Shown: one piece after another, positions 1 through 6,489 of the stretch
Layout of the letters: each line of letters begins with the position of its first letter
Numbering within the stretch: position 1 is the stretch's first letter
Source of the DNA: Bacteroidales bacterium
GTDB taxonomy: Bacteria; Bacteroidota; Bacteroidia; Bacteroidales; BM520
DNA: 7,423 bases
Assembly: GCA_023230285.1 (NCBI GenBank)
Contig: JALNXP010000119.1
Coordinates: 1-7,423, forward strand
Direction of reading: 5' to 3'
Position numbers and translations under genes: made by a program
The notes under the pieces: generated by a model
What the model saw: the letters and a program-made list of their open reading frames with translations, nothing else
Told to the model about the DNA's origin: nothing
The model's database searches: none

Positions 1-1179
1 TACCCTATCATTCAATTTAAAGATGACGATTTTGAGATTGCTTTTTCACACAGAACAGGTTCTTATACAGAAGACTATTTTTCTTTTGTCAACGGTCAAT
101 ACACGCCACACGGTGGAACTCATGTTGCTGCCGTTAAAGAGATTATAGTTAAGACTGTCAAAGATTTCTTCAAAAAAGATTTTGACCCTGCCGATGTTCG
201 TGCCTCTATAATTGCCGCAATAAGCATCAAGATAAGCGAGCCTATGTTCGAAGGACAGACAAAAACCAAACTCGGCTCTTTATTAATGGAACCGGACGGT
301 ATCTCCATACGTTCCTACGTGGGTGACTTCCTTAGAAAAAATCTCGATAATTTTTTGTATAAAGACAAAGATGTCGCCGAGAATATGCAAAAGCGAATTT
401 TAGCTTCCGAAAAAGAGCGTAAGTCGATAAACCAAATAAAGAAAGTCAACAAAGAAAATGCCAAGAAAGTCAGCCTGAACAACAGAAAACTCCGTGATTG
501 CAGAGTACATCTCAACACAAATCACGAGCAAAAATTAGAGTCGACAATTTTCATCACCGAAGGTGATTCTGCAAGCGGTTCATTGACAAAATCCAGAGAT
601 GTAAACACGCAGGCGGTATTCAGCTTACGCGGCAAGCCGCTAAACTGCTATGGCATGTCTAAACACATCACCTACAGTAATGAAGAGTTTAACCTTCTTC
701 AATCTGCTCTCAACATAGAAGAAGGATTGGACGGATTAAGATACAACAACATAGTAATTTCTACAGATGCCGATGTCGATGGCATGCACATTAGATTGTT
801 GATGCTGACGTACTTCCTTCAATTTTTTCCGGAACTTGTAAAAAGAGGACATGTTTATATACTGCAAACTCCACTTTTCAGAGTAAGAAACACCAAAGAA
901 ATTATATATTGTTTTTCTGAAGAAGACAGACTTAATGCTCTTAGCAAATTAGGTAAATCCGCAGAGATAACACGATTTAAAGGCTTAGGCGAAATATCCC
1001 CGAAGGAATTTGAAGGTTTTATAGGTAAAGATATACGCTTAGAGCCGGTAATTTTAACCAACAGCGGAACTATTCCCGAAATTTTATCATTTTATATGGG
1101 AGAAAATACCAATGACAGACTGAACTTCATCATTGAAAACCTGAAAGACGACATCGACAATACGGAATTTAACCAATAG
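1..1179 (+). CDS. parE: DNA topoisomerase IV subunit B, C-terminal part (5' end cut by the window)
   Basis: The frame is open from base 1 to a TAG stop and gives 392 residues, roughly the last 60% of a type IIA topoisomerase B subunit. ParE supplies the ATPase and TOPRIM parts of topoisomerase IV, which with ParC decatenates daughter chromosomes. Visible, in fragment numbering: the end of the GHKL/transducer region with the ATP-contacting loop QTKTKL (86-91), the TOPRIM glutamate motif EGDSAS (187-192), the TOPRIM metal motif DADVDG (256-261), and the conserved RFKGLGE stretch (325-331). EGDSASGS followed by [20 protein letters not shown] fits the Bacteroidetes ParE type; GyrB would normally read EGDSAGGSAKQGRD. 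The C-terminus is compact, without the GyrB insert. An internal ATG at 244 is not the start, because conserved sequence continues upstream of it to the window edge. No strong terminator follows; a 36-bp repeat begins 10 bases after the stop. The ParE rather than GyrB call is from remembered family sequences and is fairly secure. Confidence 0.95.
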   Translation, partial: YPIIQFKDDDFEIAFSHRTGSYTEDYFSFVNGQYTPHGGTHVAAVKEIIVKTVKDFFKKDFDPADVRASIIAAISIKISEPMFEGQTKTKLGSLLMEPDGISIRSYVGDFLRKNLDNFLYKDKDVAENMQKRILASEKERKSINQIKKVNKENAKKVSLNNRKLRDCRVHLNTNHEQKLESTIFITEGDSASGSLTKSRDVNTQAVFSLRGKPLNCYGMSKHITYSNEEFNLLQSALNIEEGLDGLRYNNIVISTDADVDGMHIRLLMLTYFLQFFPELVKRGHVYILQTPLFRVRNTKEIIYCFSEEDRLNALSKLGKSAEITRFKGLGEISPKEFEGFIGKDIRLEPVILTNSGTIPEILSFYMGENTNDRLNFIIENLKDDIDNTEFNQ

Positions 1180-1189
1180 TGAACAGTAA

Positions 1190-1225
1190 ATTCGATAAAA
1201 GCGCAACAGCCCGCATAAAAATCAA
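1190..1225 (+). repeat. 36-bp direct repeat, copy 1 (3' side of the ATPase gene)
   Basis: This copy starts attcgataaaagcgcaac and ends agcccgcataaaaatcaa. It matches 2612-2647 at 35 of 36 positions, in the same orientation; the only difference is G here against A in the other copy at repeat position 5. It begins 10 bases after the parE stop and ends 3 bases before the ATPase stop codon. Inside it only a 3-bp GCG/CGC stem can form, so it does not look like a terminator. No third copy was seen in the window. Confidence 0.9.
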
Positions 1226-1228
1226 GAG

Positions 1229-2500
1229 TTAATCTTTCAAGCAACCGATAGGAACAATTAGCACACCATCTTTGCGTTTGTATGCAAATTCTCCGCCTGT
1301 AAGTACCATTAAGAATGCCGGTTCTCCAATTTTTGAAGTGTCGACTTTTGCTTTCAATTTTATCAGATTTGCTGCAGCTTCTTCTGTTTGTTTATTCCCC
1401 ATTTTCACCTCTACAGCAGCCCATTGTCCATTATATAAACGAATAATCATATCTGCTTCCAATCCGGATTTATCACGATAATGAAACACTTCACCCTCAT
1501 TCGCTTGTGCATAAATTCGCATGTCACGCGTACAAAGAGATTCAAAGAGAAAACCGAAAAGTTCAAAATTGTTCCAAAGACCTTTTGGAGAAGCATGAAG
1601 CATAGCTGCCGCAATTGAAGGGTCGACAAATTGTCGTTTTTCACTTGTACGAATTGCCGTTTTCGACCTTAAAGACGGTTGCCACGCCGGTACGTCTTCA
1701 ACTAAAAATATACGTCTTAGAGCATTCAAATAAGAATTTAATGTTTTATCTGTCATACTCGAATCATGAGCTTCAATATCAGCCATGATAGTACAATTTG
1801 TTGCTAATGTTGAAATATTACGCGCCAACGACATTAACAACAATCTTAATCGTGCTGGATTTTTTTCGCTTCCATCTACACGTTGCACATCATAATTTAT
1901 AACAGCTTCGATATAATCTCTCGCTATTTGCAATGCGACTTGTTCACTGTTTCCTACGGAAGCCGGCCAACCACCCCGACAAATCACAAAAGCAATTTGG
2001 TCCATTGTAAGAGATGAAATACTTTCTATATCCAACTTTCCTGCGAACAACCGAGATAAAGAGACTGTTCCATTTGATTCCTGCGATTCAAATAAGCTCA
2101 TCGGACGCATGAGAATGCGAGATATCCTACCTGTGCCTGAATGCATTGTCGCTCCATCAACAGGCACCGCCGAACCTGTCAATATAAATTGTCCCATTTT
2201 TTGTCGATTGTCAACAGCAAACCTAACAGCATCCCACAATACCGGTGCCATTTGCCACTCATCTAACAAACGCGGTGTCTCACCTTGTAATAACATTGAA
2301 GGTTTCGTGTCCGCCAAATTCAAATATTCTTTTGACCTGTCAGTGTCTTGCATATACAACACACTTTTAGATACATTCAATGCAGTACTTGTCTTTCCAC
2401 ACCACTTAGCTCCTTCTATCAACACAGCTCCGGAAGCATTCATTTTTCTCTCTAACAAGCCATCAGAAATACGTGGCAAATAATTTATTTTAACATCCAT
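1229..2500 (-). CDS. AAA_14/DUF4143 family ATPase with PD-(D/E)XK-like C-terminal domain
   Basis: This 423-residue protein belongs to the large bacterial and archaeal family of paired AAA_14 (PF13173) and DUF4143 (PF13635) domains, often present as many paralogues in Bacteroidales; its cellular role is not established. The N-terminal P-loop domain has Walker A GAKWCGKT (30-37), Walker B RLLDEW (77-82) and a sensor-like FILTGSA (105-111). The DUF4143 part covers about 175-385 and carries a nuclease-like signature: E320, D350 in GLEAD, and E364-V-K366 in AAVEVKMG, matching the E...D...ExK pattern of PD-(D/E)XK folds. Whether it cuts nucleic acid is unknown. Length and motifs look complete. I chose the ATG at 2500 (MDVKINYLPRI). 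The frame stays open 53 more codons to 2659, but that extension would cover a TAnnTTTG promoter and a tandem repeat whose 23-bp period is not a multiple of three. The gene opposes its neighbours and lies between 36-bp direct repeats. Confidence 0.9.
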   Translation of the reverse strand: MDVKINYLPRISDGLLERKMNASGAVLIEGAKWCGKTSTALNVSKSVLYMQDTDRSKEYLNLADTKPSMLLQGETPRLLDEWQMAPVLWDAVRFAVDNRQKMGQFILTGSAVPVDGATMHSGTGRISRILMRPMSLFESQESNGTVSLSRLFAGKLDIESISSLTMDQIAFVICRGGWPASVGNSEQVALQIARDYIEAVINYDVQRVDGSEKNPARLRLLLMSLARNISTLATNCTIMADIEAHDSSMTDKTLNSYLNALRRIFLVEDVPAWQPSLRSKTAIRTSEKRQFVDPSIAAAMLHASPKGLWNNFELFGFLFESLCTRDMRIYAQANEGEVFHYRDKSGLEADMIIRLYNGQWAAVEVKMGNKQTEEAAANLIKLKAKVDTSKIGEPAFLMVLTGGEFAYKRKDGVLIVPIGCLKD

Positions 2501-2520
2501 TTTTTTATTAATTTCATTTG

Positions 2521-2528
2521 CAAATATA
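2521..2528 (-). promoter_or_regulatory. Bacteroidetes-type -7 promoter box for the ATPase gene
   Basis: On the minus strand this reads TATATTTG, a full match to the Bacteroidetes TAnnTTTG element, 20 bases upstream of the ATG at 2500. No good TTTG -33 element lies at the usual spacing; the sequence there belongs to the tandem 17-bp repeat. Transcription would start near 2513-2517 and give a short leader. The box supports the downstream start at 2500. Part of it falls in the palindrome ATTTGCAAAT (2516-2525). Confidence 0.55.
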
Positions 2529-2539
2529 ATAAAAAAATT

Positions 2540-2579
2540 AAATTCCGAACTTTGGCGTAAAAAAATTCCGAACTTTGGC
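2540..2579. repeat. Tandem pair of 17-bp repeats upstream of the ATPase, operator-like
   Basis: The sequence aaattccgaactttggc occurs at 2540-2556 and again at 2563-2579, identical over 17 bases with a 23-bp period (about two helical turns). Each copy contains CCGAACTTTGG, an imperfect palindrome of the form CCnAAnTTnGG. The pair starts 12 bp upstream of the ATPase -7 box and ends 23 bp before the plus-strand -7 box at 2603, so a bound protein could affect both divergent promoters. The repeat is seen directly; the operator role is inferred. Confidence 0.8.
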
Positions 2580-2602
2580 TGTGAATTGTAAAAATAATAC
2601 TT

Positions 2603-2610
2603 TATCTTTG
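2603..2610 (+). promoter_or_regulatory. Bacteroidetes-type -7 promoter box facing the alcohol dehydrogenase
   Basis: TATCTTTG on the plus strand matches TAnnTTTG and is the only such box I found between the ATPase start and the dehydrogenase ATG. TTG at 2586-2588 and TTTG at 2574-2577 are 14 and 25 bases away, neither at the usual -33 spacing of about 19-21, so the upstream element is weak. Transcription would begin near 2615-2618, inside the second 36-bp repeat, giving a leader of about 130 bases. Confidence 0.5.
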
Positions 2611-2611
2611 C

Positions 2612-2647
2612 ATTCAATAAAAGCGCAACAGCCCGCATAAAAATCAA
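2612..2647 (+). repeat. 36-bp direct repeat, copy 2 (5' side of the ATPase gene, leader of the dehydrogenase)
   Basis: This copy starts attcaataaaagcgcaac and ends agcccgcataaaaatcaa, matching 1190-1225 with one mismatch. It begins one base after the plus-strand -7 box, so most of it would be transcribed as the 5' leader of the dehydrogenase mRNA. Flanking bases outside the 36 bp differ between the copies (gtaa before copy 1, ttgc before copy 2), so the repeat edges are fairly sharp. Confidence 0.9.
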
Positions 2648-2748
2648 AAATAACATCAATCATAAGTCGTTTATACGTATCTCAACAAAATGGATCAAGT
2701 TGCACTTTTTCAGAATAGAAATAATAAATTAACAAAAAATATTTTTAT

Positions 2749-3924
2749 ATGAATAGTTTTATTTACGACATACCTGTTAAGGTATGTTTTGGAGAAAATC
2801 AATTACAACATCTTGGAAAAGAATTAAATAGATTTGGTAAACGTATCTTGTTGACTTATGGCGGCGGTTCTATTAAGAAGACAGGACTTTATGATAAAGT
2901 CATTACAGAATTAAACAATTCGGGGCTTGAGATTTTCGAGCTTTCCGGCATAGAGCCGAATCCGCGCATTGACTCTGTACGCAAGGGAGCACAGATGTGC
3001 AAAGACCACAAGATAGACGTGTTACTCGCTGTTGGTGGCGGCTCTACTATAGATGCAACCAAATTTATGGCTGCCGGTGCCTGCGTAGACTTTGACCCGT
3101 GGAATTTTCTGAACGAACAATGGGCACCGATAGAAAAGGCTTTGCCGATAGTTACAATTCTGACACTTTCGGCTACAGGCTCCGAAATGGACTGCGGCGG
3201 CGTCATCAGCAACCCCGAAACCAACGACAAAATAGGACGAATGGCTCCACCGATGCTACCTAAAGTCTCTTTCTTAGACCCTACAAACACATTTACAGTC
3301 AGCCCATATCAAACTGCCTGCGGAAGCTCCGACATACTGTCACATATTATAGAGGTATATTTCAACATGAGTACAGACCTTTACATGCTCGACTGTTTTA
3401 TGGAAGGTTTGATGAAGACTGTGATAAAATATACTCCGATAGCCATGAAAGAACCCGACAACTACGAAGCCCGCGCTAACTTGATGTGGACATCATCATG
3501 GGCTATCAACGGATTTATTGACGGTGGCAAAACACAAGCATGGAGCTGTCACCCAATGGAACACGAATTATCAGCATTCTACGACATTACCCACGGTCTC
3601 GGCTTGGCAATCCTAACCCCACGATGGATGGAATATTGCCTAAATGAAAAGACAGTTTCAAAATACGTACAATTCGGAGTTAACGTCTTCGGCATCAGCC
3701 CAAATCAGGAGCCAATGACAATAGCAAAACAAGCCATTACAGCATTTAGCGACTTCCTGTTTAAAACCTTAGGTCTAAAAAACAATCTAACATCGCTAAA
3801 CATCGACAACACTCATTTTGAGACCATGGCGGAGAAATCCGTAAAACTCGGTGGGCTAAAATATGCTTTTATTCCTTTAGATAAAAACGATGTAATGCGT
3901 ATTTTCGAAATGTGTTTGCTGTAA
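2749..3924 (+). CDS. Iron-containing alcohol dehydrogenase, butanol dehydrogenase/YqhD-like
   Basis: This 391-residue protein is a complete group III (metal-dependent) alcohol dehydrogenase, expected to reduce aldehydes to alcohols, or the reverse, with NAD(P)H in the cytoplasm. The N-terminal dinucleotide half contains YGGGSIKKTGLYD (37-49), as in YqhD and butanol dehydrogenases, and the phosphate-binding GGGST (96-100). The C-terminal helical half supplies the expected metal ligands D195, H199, H268 and H282, with H272 (MEHELSA) as the conserved extra histidine; the spacings of 4 and 14 match those of FucO and YqhD. Length agrees with the usual 385-390. The start MNSFIYDIPVKVCFG aligns with family N-termini and has the A-rich upstream region normal in Bacteroidetes. 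It appears monocistronic: a -7 box lies 139 bases upstream and a hairpin terminator directly follows. Physiological substrate and NADH/NADPH preference cannot be read with certainty; a fermentative or aldehyde-detoxifying role is inferred. Confidence 0.93.
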   Translation: MNSFIYDIPVKVCFGENQLQHLGKELNRFGKRILLTYGGGSIKKTGLYDKVITELNNSGLEIFELSGIEPNPRIDSVRKGAQMCKDHKIDVLLAVGGGSTIDATKFMAAGACVDFDPWNFLNEQWAPIEKALPIVTILTLSATGSEMDCGGVISNPETNDKIGRMAPPMLPKVSFLDPTNTFTVSPYQTACGSSDILSHIIEVYFNMSTDLYMLDCFMEGLMKTVIKYTPIAMKEPDNYEARANLMWTSSWAINGFIDGGKTQAWSCHPMEHELSAFYDITHGLGLAILTPRWMEYCLNEKTVSKYVQFGVNVFGISPNQEPMTIAKQAITAFSDFLFKTLGLKNNLTSLNIDNTHFETMAEKSVKLGGLKYAFIPLDKNDVMRIFEMCLL

Positions 3925-3932
3925 AAGCAATC

Positions 3933-3959
3933 ACATGATGTAGGACACATCATGTTTTT
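3933..3959 (+). terminator. Rho-independent terminator after the alcohol dehydrogenase
   Basis: A perfect 8-bp inverted repeat, acatgatg and catcatgt, with a 7-base loop (taggaca) is followed by a T run (stem end plus four further T). It begins 9 bases after the dehydrogenase stop and separates that gene from the methyltransferase, so the latter probably has its own promoter. Confidence 0.8.
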
Positions 3960-3993
3960 AGACTAAAGTCACCATTTTAATCCATCATGCAAA

Positions 3994-4881
3994 ATGATAA
4001 AGTCACCACTTCGATATCCGGGTGGAAAAAGTAGGGCTATTCCTATAATTGCCAATCTAATTCCCGATTTTGATGAATTTCGTGAGCCTTTTTTAGGAGG
4101 AGGTTCCGTTTTCATCTATGCCAAACAACGTTTCCCGAATAAAAAATTCTGGATTAATGACTTATATTTCGAGCTTTTCAAATTTTGGGAAATGACACAA
4201 AAAGATGTTGATGCTCTGATAAATAAAGTTTATGAATGGCGAAATCAATATCCTGTAGGAAAAGAATTGTTTTGTTTTTTAAATCAGAATATTGATAATT
4301 TTAATGATTTAGAACGTGCTGCTGCTTTTTTCATCTACAATAGAATTACATTTTCAGGAACTACTTTAAGTGGTGGCTATAGTGAAGGTGCATTTACAGG
4401 ACGTTTTACCGAAAGTAGTATTAAACGATTAAACGACTTAGCAAAAATCATAAATGGTTCCTTAATAACAAATTACGATTATCAAAAAGTAGTAGAAAAA
4501 GGTGGTAGTAATGTTTTTATTTTTTTAGATACACCTTATTATTCTGCAACAAAATCTGCTTTGTACGGTAAAAACGGTAATTTACATAAATATTTTAATC
4601 ACCAAAAATTTGCTAACACAATGAAAAACTGTAAGCATAAATGGCTGATTACATACGATGATTGTGAGTATATTCGTAATCTATTTTCGTTTGCAAACAT
4701 TATCCCTTGGAATTTAACGTATGGGATGCGAAATGTCACAGAAAACTCTGACCAAAAAGGGAAAGAATTATTTATTTCTAATTATCTATCAATCAAAAAA
4801 TGTCCTGATGAAAGTGGTCAATTGTGTCTGTTTGACCCTAAATTTGAATATACAAAGGCAACAATAGCAGAAACAATTTAA
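3994..4881 (+). CDS. D12-class adenine-N6 DNA methyltransferase (Dam family), apparently solitary
   Basis: This 295-residue protein fits MethyltransfD12 (PF02086), enzymes that transfer a methyl group from S-adenosylmethionine to N6 of adenine in a short DNA site. Domain order is that of the alpha group: motif X PLRYPGGKSR (5-14) at the extreme N-terminus, motif I EPFLGGGSVF (31-40) for SAM binding, an acidic ND pair at 55-56, a central target-recognition stretch, then catalytic motif IV DTPYY (179-183). The usual motif is DPPYY; threonine (codon ACA) replaces the first proline, a one-base change from CCA. The aspartate, second proline and tyrosine are kept, so activity is plausible but not assured. 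The start at 3994 puts motif X at its normal place. Spot counts of three 60-base lines give 20-32% G+C, against 55% in sampled lines of the dehydrogenase and sulfatase, which suggests recent transfer. No restriction endonuclease gene is adjacent. No TAnnTTTG box was found upstream. The recognition site is unknown. Confidence 0.9.
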   Translation: MIKSPLRYPGGKSRAIPIIANLIPDFDEFREPFLGGGSVFIYAKQRFPNKKFWINDLYFELFKFWEMTQKDVDALINKVYEWRNQYPVGKELFCFLNQNIDNFNDLERAAAFFIYNRITFSGTTLSGGYSEGAFTGRFTESSIKRLNDLAKIINGSLITNYDYQKVVEKGGSNVFIFLDTPYYSATKSALYGKNGNLHKYFNHQKFANTMKNCKHKWLITYDDCEYIRNLFSFANIIPWNLTYGMRNVTENSDQKGKELFISNYLSIKKCPDESGQLCLFDPKFEYTKATIAETI

Positions 4882-4910
4882 AATCAGAGTACATTTGTAT
4901 TTACAACAAT

Positions 4911-6455
4911 TTATAATTCATCAGGCCACGGGCAAGGCTCACCGGTAGTTACAAAAGAAGGACGCTGGGCATCTACTTTGCGCATAAAGTGTCCTATTTT
5001 TTTAGATAACTTATTGACAATATGAGGATTATCAGCAGATAAATCATATTGTTCAGATATGTCGTCTTTTATGTTGAATAGTTCTTTTTTACCTGTTTCA
5101 TAATAATATATCATTTTCCAATCATCTTTTCTGATGGAGCAAGTTGGTCCGATTCCGGGACCTGAGCCATCCCATAAATTAGGGCAATTCCAATACAGAC
5201 ATCTACCTTTAGAGATATTTTTTCCGGCATCAAGCATCAGCGGGACAAAGCTCTTCCCGTCTACAGGCTGTATTGTACGATAATCGTCTATGCCGGCTAT
5301 TTCGAGTATGGTAGGAAAAAAATCTTCTATGATAACATATTCATCACATCGAGTATTTGGAGGGACATGTCCTGACCACGCCACTATCATAGGCTCACGG
5401 ATGCCGCCTTCATACGCAGAGCCTTTACCGCTATTAAGCGGATAATTCTGAGTATGTAATTCGCCGTCTCTCCAATATGACGAGCAACTCAAACCACCAT
5501 TATCGCTCATAAACAAGATGACGGTATTATCCATTTCATCATTATCTTCGAGCCATTTCATAATATCGCCGAGGCTCTTATCCATTCCCTCTATCAGTGC
5601 CGCATAAGCTGCTTCTTTTTCAGACAAGCCTTTATCAACATACTTTTGATAGAAGCGCATATCTTTATTAATCGGCACATGTATAGCATAATGAGCCATA
5701 TACAAGAAGAAAGGCTGACCATATTCTTTAGCTTTATCGAGAGCATCAAGAGCTTCTATTGTCAATGCTTCAGTAAGAAATGTATCTGTGCCATGATATT
5801 TTTCCAATCCGGGAATAGCAAACAGCGACTGATGAGTTCCGTCAGGCGTATTACCATAGGCAGTTTCGCCGAGATAAGAAGCCGGACCGCCGGCAGCATG
5901 ACCGGCGATATTTACTTCAAAGCCGAGATGTATCGGATTTTCGCCCGGAGTATCGATTGCTCCGAAATGAGCCTTTCCACAATGAATAGTATGATAGCCG
6001 TTATCTTTCAATATCTGTACAAAAGTCGTAGCCTGATAAGTTTTGTTTATGCCCGCCACCTGACAAATACCGTTTACATTCCATTCCGGAAGGATTAGTG
6101 AAGCACTCTTTGCATCTGTTGTTTTATCTTTCTCTAACGTCCAATTAGTAACTCTATGTCGGGCGGCATTAGCACCTGTAAGCAGGCTGCATCTGCTGGG
6201 AGAGCTAATAGAAGAAGCATACGCCTGCGTAAACATTTTCCCCATCGCCGCCAAGTGCTCCATGTTTGGCGTCTCAAAAACCTCATTATAATGAGTCCGT
6301 TGATTCCAAAATTCCACTGAGCAATCTTGCCATCCCATATCATCAACCATGAACAATATAATATTAGGAGAAGTTTCCTGTTTGTCGGCAGTACAAGCTG
6401 AGACGACAGCAGACATTGCACCCAACGAGAATAATATTTTTTTATTGACAGACAT
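4911..6455 (-). CDS. Lipoprotein sulfatase, S1 family, serine type
   Basis: This 514-residue protein is a complete alkaline-phosphatase-fold sulfatase that removes sulfate esters from a carbohydrate or similar substrate. The N-terminus (KKILFSLGAMSAVVSAC) is a lipoprotein signal with lipobox VSAC and C21 as the lipidated residue, so it should sit on a membrane facing the periplasm or outside. Metal-site residues include D38-D39 (VDDMGW) and D318-N319 (SDNGG). The activation motif is S84-S-P-S-R88, with serine at the position converted to formylglycine; serine-type enzymes are matured by the radical-SAM enzyme anSME, usual in anaerobes. Further family residues are K161 and H163 (GKAHFG), H259 (YAIHVP) and K344 (SGKGSAYEGG). 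The sulfatase subfamily and substrate cannot be assigned. It lies 34 bases downstream of the DUF1080 gene on the same strand and probably shares its transcript. It converges with the methyltransferase, leaving 29 bases between the stops. Confidence 0.93.
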   Translation of the reverse strand: MSVNKKILFSLGAMSAVVSACTADKQETSPNIILFMVDDMGWQDCSVEFWNQRTHYNEVFETPNMEHLAAMGKMFTQAYASSISSPSRCSLLTGANAARHRVTNWTLEKDKTTDAKSASLILPEWNVNGICQVAGINKTYQATTFVQILKDNGYHTIHCGKAHFGAIDTPGENPIHLGFEVNIAGHAAGGPASYLGETAYGNTPDGTHQSLFAIPGLEKYHGTDTFLTEALTIEALDALDKAKEYGQPFFLYMAHYAIHVPINKDMRFYQKYVDKGLSEKEAAYAALIEGMDKSLGDIMKWLEDNDEMDNTVILFMSDNGGLSCSSYWRDGELHTQNYPLNSGKGSAYEGGIREPMIVAWSGHVPPNTRCDEYVIIEDFFPTILEIAGIDDYRTIQPVDGKSFVPLMLDAGKNISKGRCLYWNCPNLWDGSGPGIGPTCSIRKDDWKMIYYYETGKKELFNIKDDISEQYDLSADNPHIVNKLSKKIGHFMRKVDAQRPSFVTTGEPCPWPDEL

Positions 6456-6489
6456 AAAGCATCATTTTACATAAACAATTAACGCAGAG

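Larger units (their letters stand above)
1190..2647. mobile_element. Candidate single-gene cassette bounded by 36-bp direct repeats
   Basis: Two near-identical 36-bp direct repeats enclose exactly one gene (the DUF4143 ATPase), its own promoter and a tandem 17-bp repeat. One repeat plus the enclosed DNA makes a 1,422-bp unit. The gene is transcribed against both flanking plus-strand genes, parE and the alcohol dehydrogenase. This fits insertion of a unit between them with duplication of, or recombination at, a 36-bp sequence, and recombination between the repeats would remove the gene cleanly. No transposase or integrase is encoded, no terminal inverted repeats were found, and the repeat is much longer than a usual transposition target duplication. 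The mechanism, and mobility itself, are inference. Confidence 0.35.

Noticed and set aside
244..1179. A complete gene starting at ATG 244
   Set aside because: The frame is open upstream to base 1 and encodes conserved ParE sequence, so this ATG is internal and the gene is simply cut by the window.
1190..1225. The 36-bp repeat as a terminator for parE or the ATPase
   Set aside because: Only a 3-bp GCG/CGC stem forms, too weak for a hairpin terminator, although a T-rich stretch follows on the minus strand.
2501..2659. N-terminal extension of the ATPase by 53 codons (start MMLFLIFMRAV)
   Set aside because: The stretch contains a TAnnTTTG promoter, a tandem repeat with a 23-bp period that breaks frame, and the 36-bp repeat. 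The domain begins naturally at MDVKINYLPR from 2500.
1229..4881. The ATPase and the D12 methyltransferase as one defence island
   Set aside because: They are on opposite strands and separated by a terminated metabolic gene, with no restriction enzyme or other defence gene; the link is proximity only.
4895..4906. TTGTATTTACAA palindrome between the convergent methyltransferase and sulfatase genes as a bidirectional terminator
   Set aside because: The stem would be 5 bp of mostly A-T pairs with a 2-base loop and no U tract, so it is not a credible terminator.
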